Assembly (NCBI RefSeq): GCF_040219215.1
Contig: NZ_JAVJSX010000031.1
Coordinates: 62,001 to 126,000, forward strand
Length of the DNA stretch: 64,000 bases
Direction of reading: 5' to 3'
From: Thalassobaculum_A sp040219215
GTDB lineage: Bacteria; Pseudomonadota; Alphaproteobacteria; Thalassobaculales; Thalassobaculaceae
A model generated the notes under the pieces. The model did no database searches. It had not been told where the DNA came from and saw only the letters and a list, made by a program, of their open reading frames with translations. Both the position numbers and the translations under genes were made by a program. Positions 54,691-63,873 of the stretch are shown in pieces; within the stretch, counting starts at the first letter, position 1, and the number at the start of each line of letters is the position of its first letter.

Positions 54691-55931
54691 TGAAGCGATC
54701 GGCCCCGACCGTGCTGATGGTCACGCAGTTCTACTGGCCCGAGATTGTGGGGTCGGCGCCGTACTGCACCGATCTGGCCGAATGGCTGGCGCGCGAAGGC
54801 TGGCGCGTGCGGATCCTGACATGCCGTCCGCACTATCCTGAGGGCGTTGTGCCGGTGCAGTACCGTGACGGGCTGCTGGATCGGGAAACCCGTAGAGGTG
54901 CCACCATCGACCGACTGCCGCCGTGGCAGCCGGCCCGTCGTGGAGCGCTTGGCCGGATGCTGGGCGAGTTCGCCTTCCTGGGCAGAGGGCTGTGGGCGCT
55001 GGCCACGGGGCGGGTCTCCCGCAGCGACGTGGTGATCTCTTTGTGTCCGTCCGTGCTGGCAGTGGTGCTCGGCCGGCTCTCCTGCCGATGGGGCGGGCAC
55101 CATGTGGCGATGGTGCACGACATTCAGTCCGGTCTGGCTTCCGGTCTGGGCATGGTTGGCGGCAGTTGGCTCCTGCGGCTCATGCGAGCCCTGGAACGGT
55201 GGGCGCTGAACGGTACCGACGGCATTTTCGTCCTGTCCGAGAACATGCGCGAGCGTCTCAGGAACCAGGGCATCACCACTCCGATCGAAGTGATGCCGAT
55301 CTGGGTTGATGCCGACTTGATCCAGCCGGTCGAACGAACGTCGGGCGCGCCAACTACGGTGCTGTACAGCGGGAACCTGGGGCGGAAGCAGGCGCTGGAT
55401 CAGGTGATCGAACTGGCGGAAGTCCTGCAACGCCGCGGCAGCACCCTGCGTGTCGTGGTCCGTGGCAAAGGCGGCGAAGCCGACCGACTGATGGCAGAGG
55501 CGGCCAACCGGGGGCTGCGGAACATTGAGTTCCATCCCCTGGTGCCCGCCGACCGGTTCAGCGAGAGCCTGGCCGAAGGCGACGTCCACTTGGTGCCCCA
55601 GGACGCGGCAACCGCCGACTTCGCCGTGCCGTCGAAGATATACAGCATCATGGCGGCGGGCCGACCGTTTGTCGCCACGGCGCTTCCGGACTCCCATCTC
55701 TGGCGTCTACAGCAACAGACCGGAGCGTTTCAGTGTGTCCCGCCCGGTGACGCAGATGCCCTGGCAGACGCCGTCCTTGCGCTCGGCGCGGACTCCCGCC
55801 GCCGGGAGGATCTGGGCGCGCGGGGCAGGGCGTTCGTCGTTGCCCGCCATGACAAACCGGTCGTCCTTGGGGGCTTCGAGGCGACGCTGCGGAAGTTCAT
55901 CCGGGTGCCGATCGTCAAGCAGCCGGCATGA
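54690..55931 (+). CDS. Glycosyltransferase family 4, WcaI-like
   Basis: 413 residues, GT-B fold. Opening VTQFYWPEIVGSAPYCTDLA and LTCRPHYPEG match WcaI of the colanic acid pathway; the C-terminal domain has VLYSGNLGRKQALDQVIE and the donor site DFAVPSKIYSIMAAGRP. One-base overlap upstream and ATGA overlap downstream. Sugar specificity cannot be read from sequence. Confidence 0.9.
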   Translation: MKRSAPTVLMVTQFYWPEIVGSAPYCTDLAEWLAREGWRVRILTCRPHYPEGVVPVQYRDGLLDRETRRGATIDRLPPWQPARRGALGRMLGEFAFLGRGLWALATGRVSRSDVVISLCPSVLAVVLGRLSCRWGGHHVAMVHDIQSGLASGLGMVGGSWLLRLMRALERWALNGTDGIFVLSENMRERLRNQGITTPIEVMPIWVDADLIQPVERTSGAPTTVLYSGNLGRKQALDQVIELAEVLQRRGSTLRVVVRGKGGEADRLMAEAANRGLRNIEFHPLVPADRFSESLAEGDVHLVPQDAATADFAVPSKIYSIMAAGRPFVATALPDSHLWRLQQQTGAFQCVPPGDADALADAVLALGADSRRREDLGARGRAFVVARHDKPVVLGGFEATLRKFIRVPIVKQPA

Positions 55932-57202
55932 CCTCCGGCGCTTCAATAGCCGACCTGCTGGTCCTGGAGCCGGCCGAGCGCGGGCACGGTCACGAATGGC
56001 TGATGCACCTCGCTGCCTCTGCCCGTCGGCGCAGGCTTGGAGCGCGACTGGTGTTCGCGGTGCACCCTGGACTGGCCGAGCGGCTGCGTCGCGAACTGCC
56101 GCAGTATCCTGATCACCAGCCGATCGTGCTCCCGATCACTCCGCGGGAGGTTGAGCTCTGCAACCACCGCCGGTTGGCGGTCAGTGGGCTTGCGCGGTGG
56201 TGGGTGATGCGACGACTCCTGAAGGTGTCGGGCATTCGCCGTGGCCTGTTCCTTGAACTCGACCATCTCACTCTACCGCTGGCCCTGGGGCTGCCGGTCG
56301 GCAGCGGCCGCTCGGTGTCGGGCATCCTGTTTCGTCCATCGGTGCACTACGACCGGGAACCGGGTCTCCGGCTGGCGGAGCGCCTGCGCGATTGGCGCAA
56401 GGACCTGCTGTACCGGCTGATGCTGCGCCGAGGTGCGGTGCACCGCGTCCATACCCTCGACGATGCCTTTCCGGCCTTCGCCCAAGGTCGGTACCGAAGC
56501 GGTGACAAGGTGGTCGAACTGCCCGACCCGGTGTTCCCGCTGGTTGACGCGACCGATGCCGACCGAGAGCTGGCCAGCCGGGCCCCGGCGGACCGGGTCG
56601 TGCTGGTTCTGTTCGGCGTCTTGACCGCGCGCAAAGGCATCCTTGCCTTGCTGCAAGCACTTGCACAGGTGGATTCCCCGGCTTCCGAGCGGCTTGCGGT
56701 GTTTGTCGCGGGCCGGGTTGATCCTGCGATCCGGGAGACGGTTCACGCGGCGTGCGCGGCTCTTGCAACTGCCCGGCCCTCCCTCTGGTTTCACCTGGAG
56801 GATCGCCACCTTGGTTCCGGCGAGATCGCCGGGCTGGTTGATCGCTCCGACGCGGTGCTCGCCCCCTATCAACGGTTTGTGGGGTCGAGCGGGGTACTGA
56901 TGTGGGCTGCGGGACGCGGGCGGCCGGTCATTGCGCAGGACTATGGGCTGGTCGGCCGCCTAGTCCGCGAACACGGTCTCGGCACTACGGTCGACACCAC
57001 CGATGCGGCTGCGCTGGCCGGGGCCATTTCGGCGGTCGCCACCCATGGTGCGGCCGGTATCGCCAAGCCGGAACGGCTGTCCGGGTTCGCAGTGCGCCGG
57101 ACCCCGGAAGCCTTTGCCGCCGGCATTCTCGATCCGTTGGAGCGGCGGTCGGAGGCGCCGCGAACCCTGGAAAACCGCCATCCCGAACCGGTGACAGAAT
57201 AG
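55928..57202 (+). CDS. Glycosyltransferase, GT4-like
   Basis: 424 residues. N-terminal domain is diverged (VLEPAERGHGHEWLMHLA); the C-terminal half has the GT-B features VLFGVLTARKGILALLQAL, DRSDAVLAPYQRFVGSSGVL and RGRPVIAQDYGLVG. The conserved acidic EX7E motif is not clear. Membership in the operon supports a role in repeat-unit assembly. A 113-base gap follows before the initiating transferase. Confidence 0.82.
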   Translation: MTSGASIADLLVLEPAERGHGHEWLMHLAASARRRRLGARLVFAVHPGLAERLRRELPQYPDHQPIVLPITPREVELCNHRRLAVSGLARWWVMRRLLKVSGIRRGLFLELDHLTLPLALGLPVGSGRSVSGILFRPSVHYDREPGLRLAERLRDWRKDLLYRLMLRRGAVHRVHTLDDAFPAFAQGRYRSGDKVVELPDPVFPLVDATDADRELASRAPADRVVLVLFGVLTARKGILALLQALAQVDSPASERLAVFVAGRVDPAIRETVHAACAALATARPSLWFHLEDRHLGSGEIAGLVDRSDAVLAPYQRFVGSSGVLMWAAGRGRPVIAQDYGLVGRLVREHGLGTTVDTTDAAALAGAISAVATHGAAGIAKPERLSGFAVRRTPEAFAAGILDPLERRSEAPRTLENRHPEPVTE

Positions 57203-57315
57203 CCACATGCGGTCGCGGCCTGGTCACGTGCCTTGGCCGCCGACCCGTGGCTGTATCGGGAGCGGTGTGCGCCTTCCGGCGACCCGCTCGGCGAGAAATC
57301 CACTGGAGACGCGCG

Positions 57316-58770
57316 ATGCAGGATGCTGTTGTGTCAAACAGACCCACCGACCCGACGAACGGAGCAGGGTACAGGCAGTCCGGCGCTCCGACCTCGGTGC
57401 TTACGCCATCGGTGCTGGGCACCATGCTGATGTGCGTCGACGCGATCGTCATCATGGGCGCCAGCTACCTTGCCTACCTGCTCTGGCTGCAGAGCGATCC
57501 ATACACTGACGGGTCCCGTTGCGCGGTGGTGACGGCGCTCGGCACGATCGTCGCCCTGAACTGCTTTGGCATCCTGCGACTGTACAGCGTCGAGATGATG
57601 ACCCGGCCCGGTACGGCCATGCTGCGGCTGCTCGGGGCGGGCGCGCTGGTCGCGGGAATACTGATCGCTCTCAGTTACGCCACCAAGACCTCGGCGGACT
57701 ACTCGCGCGGCTGGGCGGGCCTGTGGTTCATGGCGGCCATGGCCGGGATGATCGTGAACCGGATGATGGTCCTGGCGTCGTCCCGGTTGGGTTGGCTCGA
57801 TCAGACCCTGAGCAAGCGGGTCGTCGTGGTTGGTGAGAAGGATCAGATCGAGCGGTTGCTGAAGCAGCTGGATGTGGACGGCAGCAACTGGGTGAACGTG
57901 GTCCGCACGTTCTCCGCGGAAACGTCGGGCGAGTTCGATCTCGCCGGACTGGAGCGCTGTATCCGGACCGACCAGATCGACACGGTGGTGATCGCGGTGC
58001 CTTGGGTCGAGGAGGACTGGGCGCTCAAGACCCTGGACGCCATCTACCAGTTTCCGGTCGACGTGCTGCTGTGTCCCAGGGGCATCGGCCTGTCACTGAT
58101 CCGGCCTCGGGTCCGCTACGTGGCCGACGTGCCGATGCTGACGCTGGCGGACCGGCCGCTGACCGGCTGGCGCTACGTCATCAAGGAGGTCGAGGACCGG
58201 GTGCTGGCCACGATCATCCTGCTGCTCATCCTGCCGGTCCTGCTCGCCATCTCGGTGCTGATCAAGCTCGACAGCCCCGGCCCGGTTCTGTTCCGGCAGA
58301 AGCGCTACGGCTTCAACAACCAGCTGATCGAGGTGTGGAAGTTCCGCACCATGTATCACGACCGCACCGATGCCAACGCCGAGCAGCTGACGCGCCGGGG
58401 CGATCCCCGGATCACGAAGCTCGGGCGGTGGCTGCGGGCCACCAGCCTCGACGAGTTGCCACAGTTCTTCAACGTTCTGCGCGGCGAGATGTCGATCGTC
58501 GGTCCGCGTCCGCACGCGATCTCCGCAAAAGCTGGAGGCCTGCTCTATCAGGAGGCGGTCGGACGCTACGCCGCCCGTCATCGGGTGAAGCCCGGCATCA
58601 CGGGATGGGCGCAGGTGAACGGCTGGCGTGGCGAGACCGAGACGGTCGAGCAGATCCAGCGGCGTGTCCACCACGACATCGCCTACATCGAGGACTGGTC
58701 GTTGTGGCTCGACCTCAAGATCATCCTGCTGACGATCGTCACGGGCTTTACCGGCAAGAACGCCTACTGA
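57316..58770 (+). CDS. Initiating polyprenyl-phosphate sugar phosphotransferase (WcaJ-like)
   Basis: 484 residues from ATG 57316 with GGAG at 57304. Four or five N-terminal membrane segments, a CoA-binding-like Rossmann middle (KRVVVVGEKDQIERLL), then another membrane segment and the catalytic bacterial-transferase domain: VWKFRTMYHD, TSLDELPQFFNVLRGEMSIV, GPRPHA, KPGITGWAQVNGWRGET. Transfers the first sugar phosphate to undecaprenyl phosphate. Confidence 0.94.
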   Translation: MQDAVVSNRPTDPTNGAGYRQSGAPTSVLTPSVLGTMLMCVDAIVIMGASYLAYLLWLQSDPYTDGSRCAVVTALGTIVALNCFGILRLYSVEMMTRPGTAMLRLLGAGALVAGILIALSYATKTSADYSRGWAGLWFMAAMAGMIVNRMMVLASSRLGWLDQTLSKRVVVVGEKDQIERLLKQLDVDGSNWVNVVRTFSAETSGEFDLAGLERCIRTDQIDTVVIAVPWVEEDWALKTLDAIYQFPVDVLLCPRGIGLSLIRPRVRYVADVPMLTLADRPLTGWRYVIKEVEDRVLATIILLLILPVLLAISVLIKLDSPGPVLFRQKRYGFNNQLIEVWKFRTMYHDRTDANAEQLTRRGDPRITKLGRWLRATSLDELPQFFNVLRGEMSIVGPRPHAISAKAGGLLYQEAVGRYAARHRVKPGITGWAQVNGWRGETETVEQIQRRVHHDIAYIEDWSLWLDLKIILLTIVTGFTGKNAY

Positions 58771-58783
58771 ACCGGAGAACCGG

Positions 58784-59980
58784 GTGACTATGCGTTGTCT
58801 TTGGCTGACATGGGTCGATCCGCTGCCCGAACACGACGGGCAGCGGATGTATTCCGGGCGCCTGATCCAGGCGATGGCCGGCGCCGGGGTCGACGTCCAT
58901 GTATTGTGTACGACCAGTTCAGGCTCGCAGCGCCGCGATGGCGACCGCGAGGAAGGCGTTACCTGGCATCTGGTCCAGCATCCTTTCCCGCCGGTCTGGA
59001 TGAGCGTCGCCTCGTCGCTGCCGCACATCGCACATCGCTCGGCCGCACCGGCAATGCAGGCCCGACTGGCATCCATGCTGTCGGAGGCACGTTGGGATTG
59101 CATCGTGTTCGATGGACTGGGCACCGGCTGGGCACTCGACCCGGTCCGTGAGGCGCTGGACGGCGCGTCGCCGCGCAGCCGAGTGGTGTATCTGTCCCAC
59201 AACCACGAAACGAGCATGCGCGCGAGCATCGCGACCGGGGTGCGGCGCCGGCCGATCCGGGCGGCGTTGATGCACCGCGACGCCGAGAAGGTCGCCCGGC
59301 TGGAACAGCGCCTGGTCGACATAGCGGACCTGGTAACCGCGATCACACCGGACGACGCCGAACGGTTTGCGGAACAGGCCACGGACAAGCCGATCCTCGT
59401 GCTGCCGCCCGGCTACAACGGCAGACGCGTGGCGGTTCGGCGGATCACCAGCGACGTGCCTCGGCGGGCGATCGTGGTCGGCAGCTTCGAGTGGATCGCC
59501 AAGCAGATGAACCTCCGCGAGTTCCTGACGGCGGCCGATCCGCTGTTCGCGGCGGCCGGTGCCGAGCTCGAGATCGTCGGTGCCGGCGATCCCCGATTCT
59601 TCGATGAACTGCGCGGCGGTCTCGGGGCGACGCGGCTGGTCGGCCGTGTCGACTCGATCTCCTCCTACCTCGACCAGGCGAGGATCGCCGTCGTCGCGGA
59701 GCGTCTCGGCGGCGGCTTCAAGCTCAAGGTGCTCGACTACGTTTTCAACCGCCTGCCGATCGCCGCCCTGGCCGGCAGCGTTGCCGGCACCCCGCTCGCC
59801 GCGGATGCCAGCATGCTCACCTTCGACGATCATACGCCGCTCGCGAAGGGCGTTCTGTCCGCGCTGGACGACCTCGACCTGCTGAACCGGCTGCAGACCG
59901 CGGCATACGAGGCCTGCGCCGACCGGTTCGATTGGAGCGATCGGGGCGAGCGGCTCTCCGGTTCGATCGCCGCCCTATGA
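58784..59980 (+). CDS. Glycosyltransferase, GT4-like
   Basis: 398 residues, start GTG 58784 (GGAG upstream at about 58774). The N-terminus LWLTWVDPLPEHDGQRMYSGRL and the middle VVYLSHNHETSM suggest GT-B fold; the C-terminal domain has AIVVGSFEWIAKQMNLREFL, LVGRVDSISSYLDQARIAVV and GFKLKVLDYVFNRLPI. Overlaps the polymerase gene by ATGA. Confidence 0.85.
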   Translation: MTMRCLWLTWVDPLPEHDGQRMYSGRLIQAMAGAGVDVHVLCTTSSGSQRRDGDREEGVTWHLVQHPFPPVWMSVASSLPHIAHRSAAPAMQARLASMLSEARWDCIVFDGLGTGWALDPVREALDGASPRSRVVYLSHNHETSMRASIATGVRRRPIRAALMHRDAEKVARLEQRLVDIADLVTAITPDDAERFAEQATDKPILVLPPGYNGRRVAVRRITSDVPRRAIVVGSFEWIAKQMNLREFLTAADPLFAAAGAELEIVGAGDPRFFDELRGGLGATRLVGRVDSISSYLDQARIAVVAERLGGGFKLKVLDYVFNRLPIAALAGSVAGTPLAADASMLTFDDHTPLAKGVLSALDDLDLLNRLQTAAYEACADRFDWSDRGERLSGSIAAL

Positions 59981-61350
59981 GGACTCTCGAGCACAGCGGC
60001 AGCGGCCAGCCCGCCGACGCCTTCGACACCTTTCTGGTGGTGCTGTACCTGCTCGGCATCTACCTGGGCGTCGAGATCCGATTGAGCGCCGGAACGCCGG
60101 TGCCGACCGTGCTCGCCGGGCTGGCCGGCGCCATCATGCTGTTCAAGCACATGCACCACCTGGACGAAGGACAAGTCGGACACCTGCTGGTGGTGATCGC
60201 GTTGTTCCTGGCGACCGTCCTCGCCGCCAGCGAGGTGGCGTATGTCGGCAAGCGAACGACAGGCCTGCTCCAGCTCAGCTACTCGTTCATCATCGGCTAC
60301 GGCCTTTATCTCACCATGCTGCTCTGTGACCGCCGGTCGCTGGCGCGGATCTTCGGCTGGTTCTGCGTGGCAATCATCGTCGGTTGCGCTCTCGAGAACT
60401 ACGTCGCGCCATTCCGGGCGCTGAGCGACGCCGTGCGCGGCGTGATCTTCGACTTCGGCGTGTACGCAGCCGACCGACGTGACGTGCTTCTGTACGGTCA
60501 GGTGCGGCCGAAGCTGTTCACGTCGGAGCCGTCAGCGGTCACCTTCGGGTTCGTCCTGCTGGCATTCTGCTGGTACGTGCTGTCGGAGTGGCGCTGGAAG
60601 CTGGTCGCCTACGGGGCGATGTTCGCGGCGGCGTTTCTTCTGATCCGCGGTCCGACCCTGTTGCTCGGCCTGCTGCTTCTGGTTCCGTACGAGCTGTTCC
60701 TGGCGCCGCGTCGGGAGACCGCCAACGGCGTCGACTATGACATGGGGCGAGGAACCCTAGCCGTATCCTTGGCGATAATTCTCGCCGGCGTGGTGCTGGT
60801 CGTCGGCTTCAACTTCTACGCCGAGCGCATCGAGGCAATCCGGGAGGGAACCGATCCGAGCTTCTTCTCGCGAGTTACGGCCCCGTTCCTGGTGGCCGTC
60901 GAGGTCATCCGCGAGAAGCCGCTGGCGGGCATCGGCCTGACGGCCGAAAGCCTCATCGACGGGCTGGTCAGCCAGATCTACGCGCAGAGTGGCGGGCTGG
61001 TCAGCCAGTACAGCTTTCAGAGCGCGAAGTACGCACTTACGAACTACTTCTGGACCCACTGGATCTATTTCGGATTGATCTGGGGGCTCGTCATCTTGGT
61101 TGGATTGAGCTTCTACCTGCGGTCCCTGCAGGCCCCGAGCATCCTGTTCTGCTGGAGCATGTGGGCGGTGCTTGGGCAGGCATCCGGTGCCTACGTCTCT
61201 CCCAAGACTTGGACCGTGCTGTATCTGGCCTGCGTGATCTCGATCCTGCACCAGCGCGCGACATTGTCCGGCCGGTTTGCCGCGTCCGAAGACGGCGCAG
61301 CCATGCCCGGGATGATGTCGGCAACCCCGACGGAGTGGCGACGAACATGA
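59977..61350 (+). CDS. Wzy-like polysaccharide polymerase / O-antigen ligase-type membrane protein
   Basis: 457 residues with about ten membrane segments and a large periplasmic loop between about residues 300 and 350 (the ERIEAIREGTDPSFFSR region), the usual topology of Wzy/WaaL proteins, which share very little sequence. Cluster position supports polymerase. No Wzx flippase is seen in the window; it may lie beyond the right edge. ATGA overlaps on both sides. Confidence 0.78.
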   Translation: MRTLEHSGSGQPADAFDTFLVVLYLLGIYLGVEIRLSAGTPVPTVLAGLAGAIMLFKHMHHLDEGQVGHLLVVIALFLATVLAASEVAYVGKRTTGLLQLSYSFIIGYGLYLTMLLCDRRSLARIFGWFCVAIIVGCALENYVAPFRALSDAVRGVIFDFGVYAADRRDVLLYGQVRPKLFTSEPSAVTFGFVLLAFCWYVLSEWRWKLVAYGAMFAAAFLLIRGPTLLLGLLLLVPYELFLAPRRETANGVDYDMGRGTLAVSLAIILAGVVLVVGFNFYAERIEAIREGTDPSFFSRVTAPFLVAVEVIREKPLAGIGLTAESLIDGLVSQIYAQSGGLVSQYSFQSAKYALTNYFWTHWIYFGLIWGLVILVGLSFYLRSLQAPSILFCWSMWAVLGQASGAYVSPKTWTVLYLACVISILHQRATLSGRFAASEDGAAMPGMMSATPTEWRRT

Positions 61351-62600
61351 GAATCCTGCACCTGAGCACATTCGACATCCGCGGTGGCGCTGCGCGCGGC
61401 GCCTATTGGCTGCACCGTGGGTTGTCAGAGCGGGGAATCGACTCGCAGATGCTGGTTGGCCGGAAATACGGCTCCGACCCGGACGTGCTGGAGTCGCCGC
61501 ACATGTTCGGCCGGCTGTCGAACGCGGTGCGCGGCCGGCTCGATTCACTGCCGCTCAACGGCTATCGCAAGACCGAGGAATCGTACTGGACCCTTGGATG
61601 GCTGCCGGACCGCGTGGACCGTGCGGTGGCCGCGCACGATCCGGACATCGTCCATGTCCACTGGACCGGCGGCGGGTTCCTGTCGATCGATTCCCTTCGT
61701 CATCTGCGCTATCCGGTGGTGTGGACGCTGCGCGACATGTGGGCGTTCACCGGCGGTTGCCATTACACCGCCGGCTGCGAACGGTTCACCAAGAAGTGCG
61801 GACGCTGTCCGCAGCTCCGGTCGGACGATGAGAATGACCTCAGCCGCCGGATGTGGTCGCGCAAGCAGGCGGCGTGGCAGAACATGGACCTCTGGCTGGT
61901 GCCGATCAGCTCCTGGCTGGCGGACTGTGCGCACAGCAGCGACCTGTTCGAACACACGCCGATCCAGGTCATTCCCAACGGCATCGATACGGCGTCGTTC
62001 CAACCGATGGATCCCGCGCAGGCCAAGCTGACCTGGGACCTGCCCCAAGACAAGCTGCACATCCTGTTTGGCGCGATCGATGCCACCGACGACACCCGCA
62101 AGGGCTTCCATCACATGGTCGACGCTATCCGAATTCTGGTCGAGCAGGGGTGGTCGGATCGCATCGAACTTGTGGTTTTCGGCGGCGGCGCCGTCGACGA
62201 TCTCGCCACTCTCGGCGTTCCGGTCCGATCGGTGGGAGAACTGAGCGACGACACGGCGCTTGCCCGGCTCTACAGCGCCTGCGACGTGATGGTGGTGCCT
62301 TCCGAGCAGGAAGCGTTCGGAAAAACGCTGGTCGAGGCGATGGCGTGCGGCACGCCGGTCGTGGCGTTCGGATCGGGCGGACCGGTCGATATCGTCGAGC
62401 ATGAGAAGACCGGGTTCCTGGCCCAGCCGTTCAGCGTGCAGTCGCTCGCCGACGGCATCGTGTGGTGCATCGAAGACGAAGGCCGCAAGCGGGAACTCGG
62501 ACGCTCGGCGCGCGACCGCGCCGAGCACGAGTTCGAGATCACCAAGGTCGCCGACCGGTACCACAGCCTGTACCGACAGATTCTGTCGAGGGCACCGTGA
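61347..62600 (+). CDS. Glycosyltransferase family 4
   Basis: 417 residues. N-terminus ILHLSTFDIRGGAARGAYWL, the WcaC-type DIVHVHWTGGGF and WTLRDMWAFTGGCHY, four cysteines in GCERFTKKCGRCP, and the donor site VPSEQEAFGKTLVEAMACG with the EX7E motif complete. A typical GT4 of colanic-acid-like clusters. ATGA overlap upstream and downstream overlap GTGA with the next gene. Confidence 0.92.
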   Translation: MRILHLSTFDIRGGAARGAYWLHRGLSERGIDSQMLVGRKYGSDPDVLESPHMFGRLSNAVRGRLDSLPLNGYRKTEESYWTLGWLPDRVDRAVAAHDPDIVHVHWTGGGFLSIDSLRHLRYPVVWTLRDMWAFTGGCHYTAGCERFTKKCGRCPQLRSDDENDLSRRMWSRKQAAWQNMDLWLVPISSWLADCAHSSDLFEHTPIQVIPNGIDTASFQPMDPAQAKLTWDLPQDKLHILFGAIDATDDTRKGFHHMVDAIRILVEQGWSDRIELVVFGGGAVDDLATLGVPVRSVGELSDDTALARLYSACDVMVVPSEQEAFGKTLVEAMACGTPVVAFGSGGPVDIVEHEKTGFLAQPFSVQSLADGIVWCIEDEGRKRELGRSARDRAEHEFEITKVADRYHSLYRQILSRAP

Positions 62601-63862
62601 CCGACTTGCACCGTCGCGGTCTGCTGGCGGGCACGGTTGGTGCCGGCTTCGGGCTCGCGAGTGCCGCCGCCATGGCGCAGTCCGGCTCCGACCACCGCCG
62701 CTACCTGGCCGGCACAACGCTGGATGCTACGGACTACGGCGCCGTCGGAGATGGCAAGGTCGACGACACCGACGCCTTGCAGCGCGTGCTCGACGACGCG
62801 GTTGGTCGGCGCAACGGCGGCCTGATCGTCATTCCGCCGGGCCGCTACCGGATCACCCGCACGCTGCGTGTCGAAACGCCCGGCAAGCCCAAGGGCAACG
62901 TCACGCATGGCTGCATCATCCGTGCGTACGGCGCGCGGCTGGTGTCGGCCATCGACGAGCCGGAGCCGGTGCTGGAGTTCGTCAGCAACTCCGTGGTGCG
63001 GTTCCTGACGATCGAGGGCCTGGAGATCCAGGGCAGTGGCCGCGACGGGCACGGGCTGGTGTTCACCTGCGTTGCCCGCGGCCGCTACATCTACAACTTC
63101 TGCCTGCGTGACGTGATCGTCCAGCGTTGCGGTGGTGACGGCTGCCGAATGACCGGCAACATCTTCGAAGGGCAGATCTTCAACAGCTATTTCCGGGACA
63201 ACCGGCTGAACGGAGCCACGTTCTCGCACGGCCCGGAGAACACGGTCCTCTCGGCCGTCCATGTCTTCGGATGCGTGTTCGGCGGCAATGGGGTGCATGG
63301 CGTCGAAATGATCGAGGGGGCAGAGGATATCGGCTTCCAGGGCTGTTACTTCCTGGAGAACGGCAAGTTCGGGCTGAGCGCCTCGCATGGCTGCACCCTG
63401 CTGTCGCACTGCGGTTTCGAGAACAATCATGAGCGCGCGGCGAGCTTCTCGGAGGGCGATGCCGGCATCTATCTGATGGTCAAGGGCACCCTGGTCGGCT
63501 GCACGGCGTATTCGATCCGGCGCCAGACCCACCTCATCCGATCCTACGTTACCCAGAATCTGGTGATGGTCGGTTGCACCGGTTCAGGCGACGGCAAAGC
63601 TGATGGAGCCGGCCTTGCCCGTCTGTCCGGGGGCCATGGCCATGCCGTGCTGCTGGGGACCCAAGGTACGGTGAGGAATGAAGGCGGTGTCACGATCGCC
63701 GATGCCGGCAGGGCCGCAGCGGGGCGGTTTCCGTCGAACTGGGACGCGCCAGATCTGGCGCGGCTCGGGTCCTATCGGCTGTGGGTCGACAACGACGGCA
63801 GCTTGCGGATCAAAAAGGGAAAGCCGACCTCGGACAGGGACGGCAATCCGGTGGGCGCATGA
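62597..63862 (+). CDS. Tat-exported right-handed beta-helix (pectate-lyase-like) protein
   Basis: 421 residues, start GTG 62597. N-terminal Tat signal with HRRGLLAGTVGAGFG and cleavage near AMAQS. Mature protein opens with TDYGAVGDGKVDDTDALQRV, the entry motif of pectate-lyase-superfamily beta-helices, followed by short repeats rich in G, N and F (VFGCVFGGNGVHGVEM, CYFLENGKFGLSASHGC). Probably a periplasmic or surface lyase, hydrolase or epimerase acting on the polymer made by the operon. Confidence 0.87.
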   Translation: MTDLHRRGLLAGTVGAGFGLASAAAMAQSGSDHRRYLAGTTLDATDYGAVGDGKVDDTDALQRVLDDAVGRRNGGLIVIPPGRYRITRTLRVETPGKPKGNVTHGCIIRAYGARLVSAIDEPEPVLEFVSNSVVRFLTIEGLEIQGSGRDGHGLVFTCVARGRYIYNFCLRDVIVQRCGGDGCRMTGNIFEGQIFNSYFRDNRLNGATFSHGPENTVLSAVHVFGCVFGGNGVHGVEMIEGAEDIGFQGCYFLENGKFGLSASHGCTLLSHCGFENNHERAASFSEGDAGIYLMVKGTLVGCTAYSIRRQTHLIRSYVTQNLVMVGCTGSGDGKADGAGLARLSGGHGHAVLLGTQGTVRNEGGVTIADAGRAAAGRFPSNWDAPDLARLGSYRLWVDNDGSLRIKKGKPTSDRDGNPVGA

Positions 63863-63873
63863 TCGTCTCAGGT

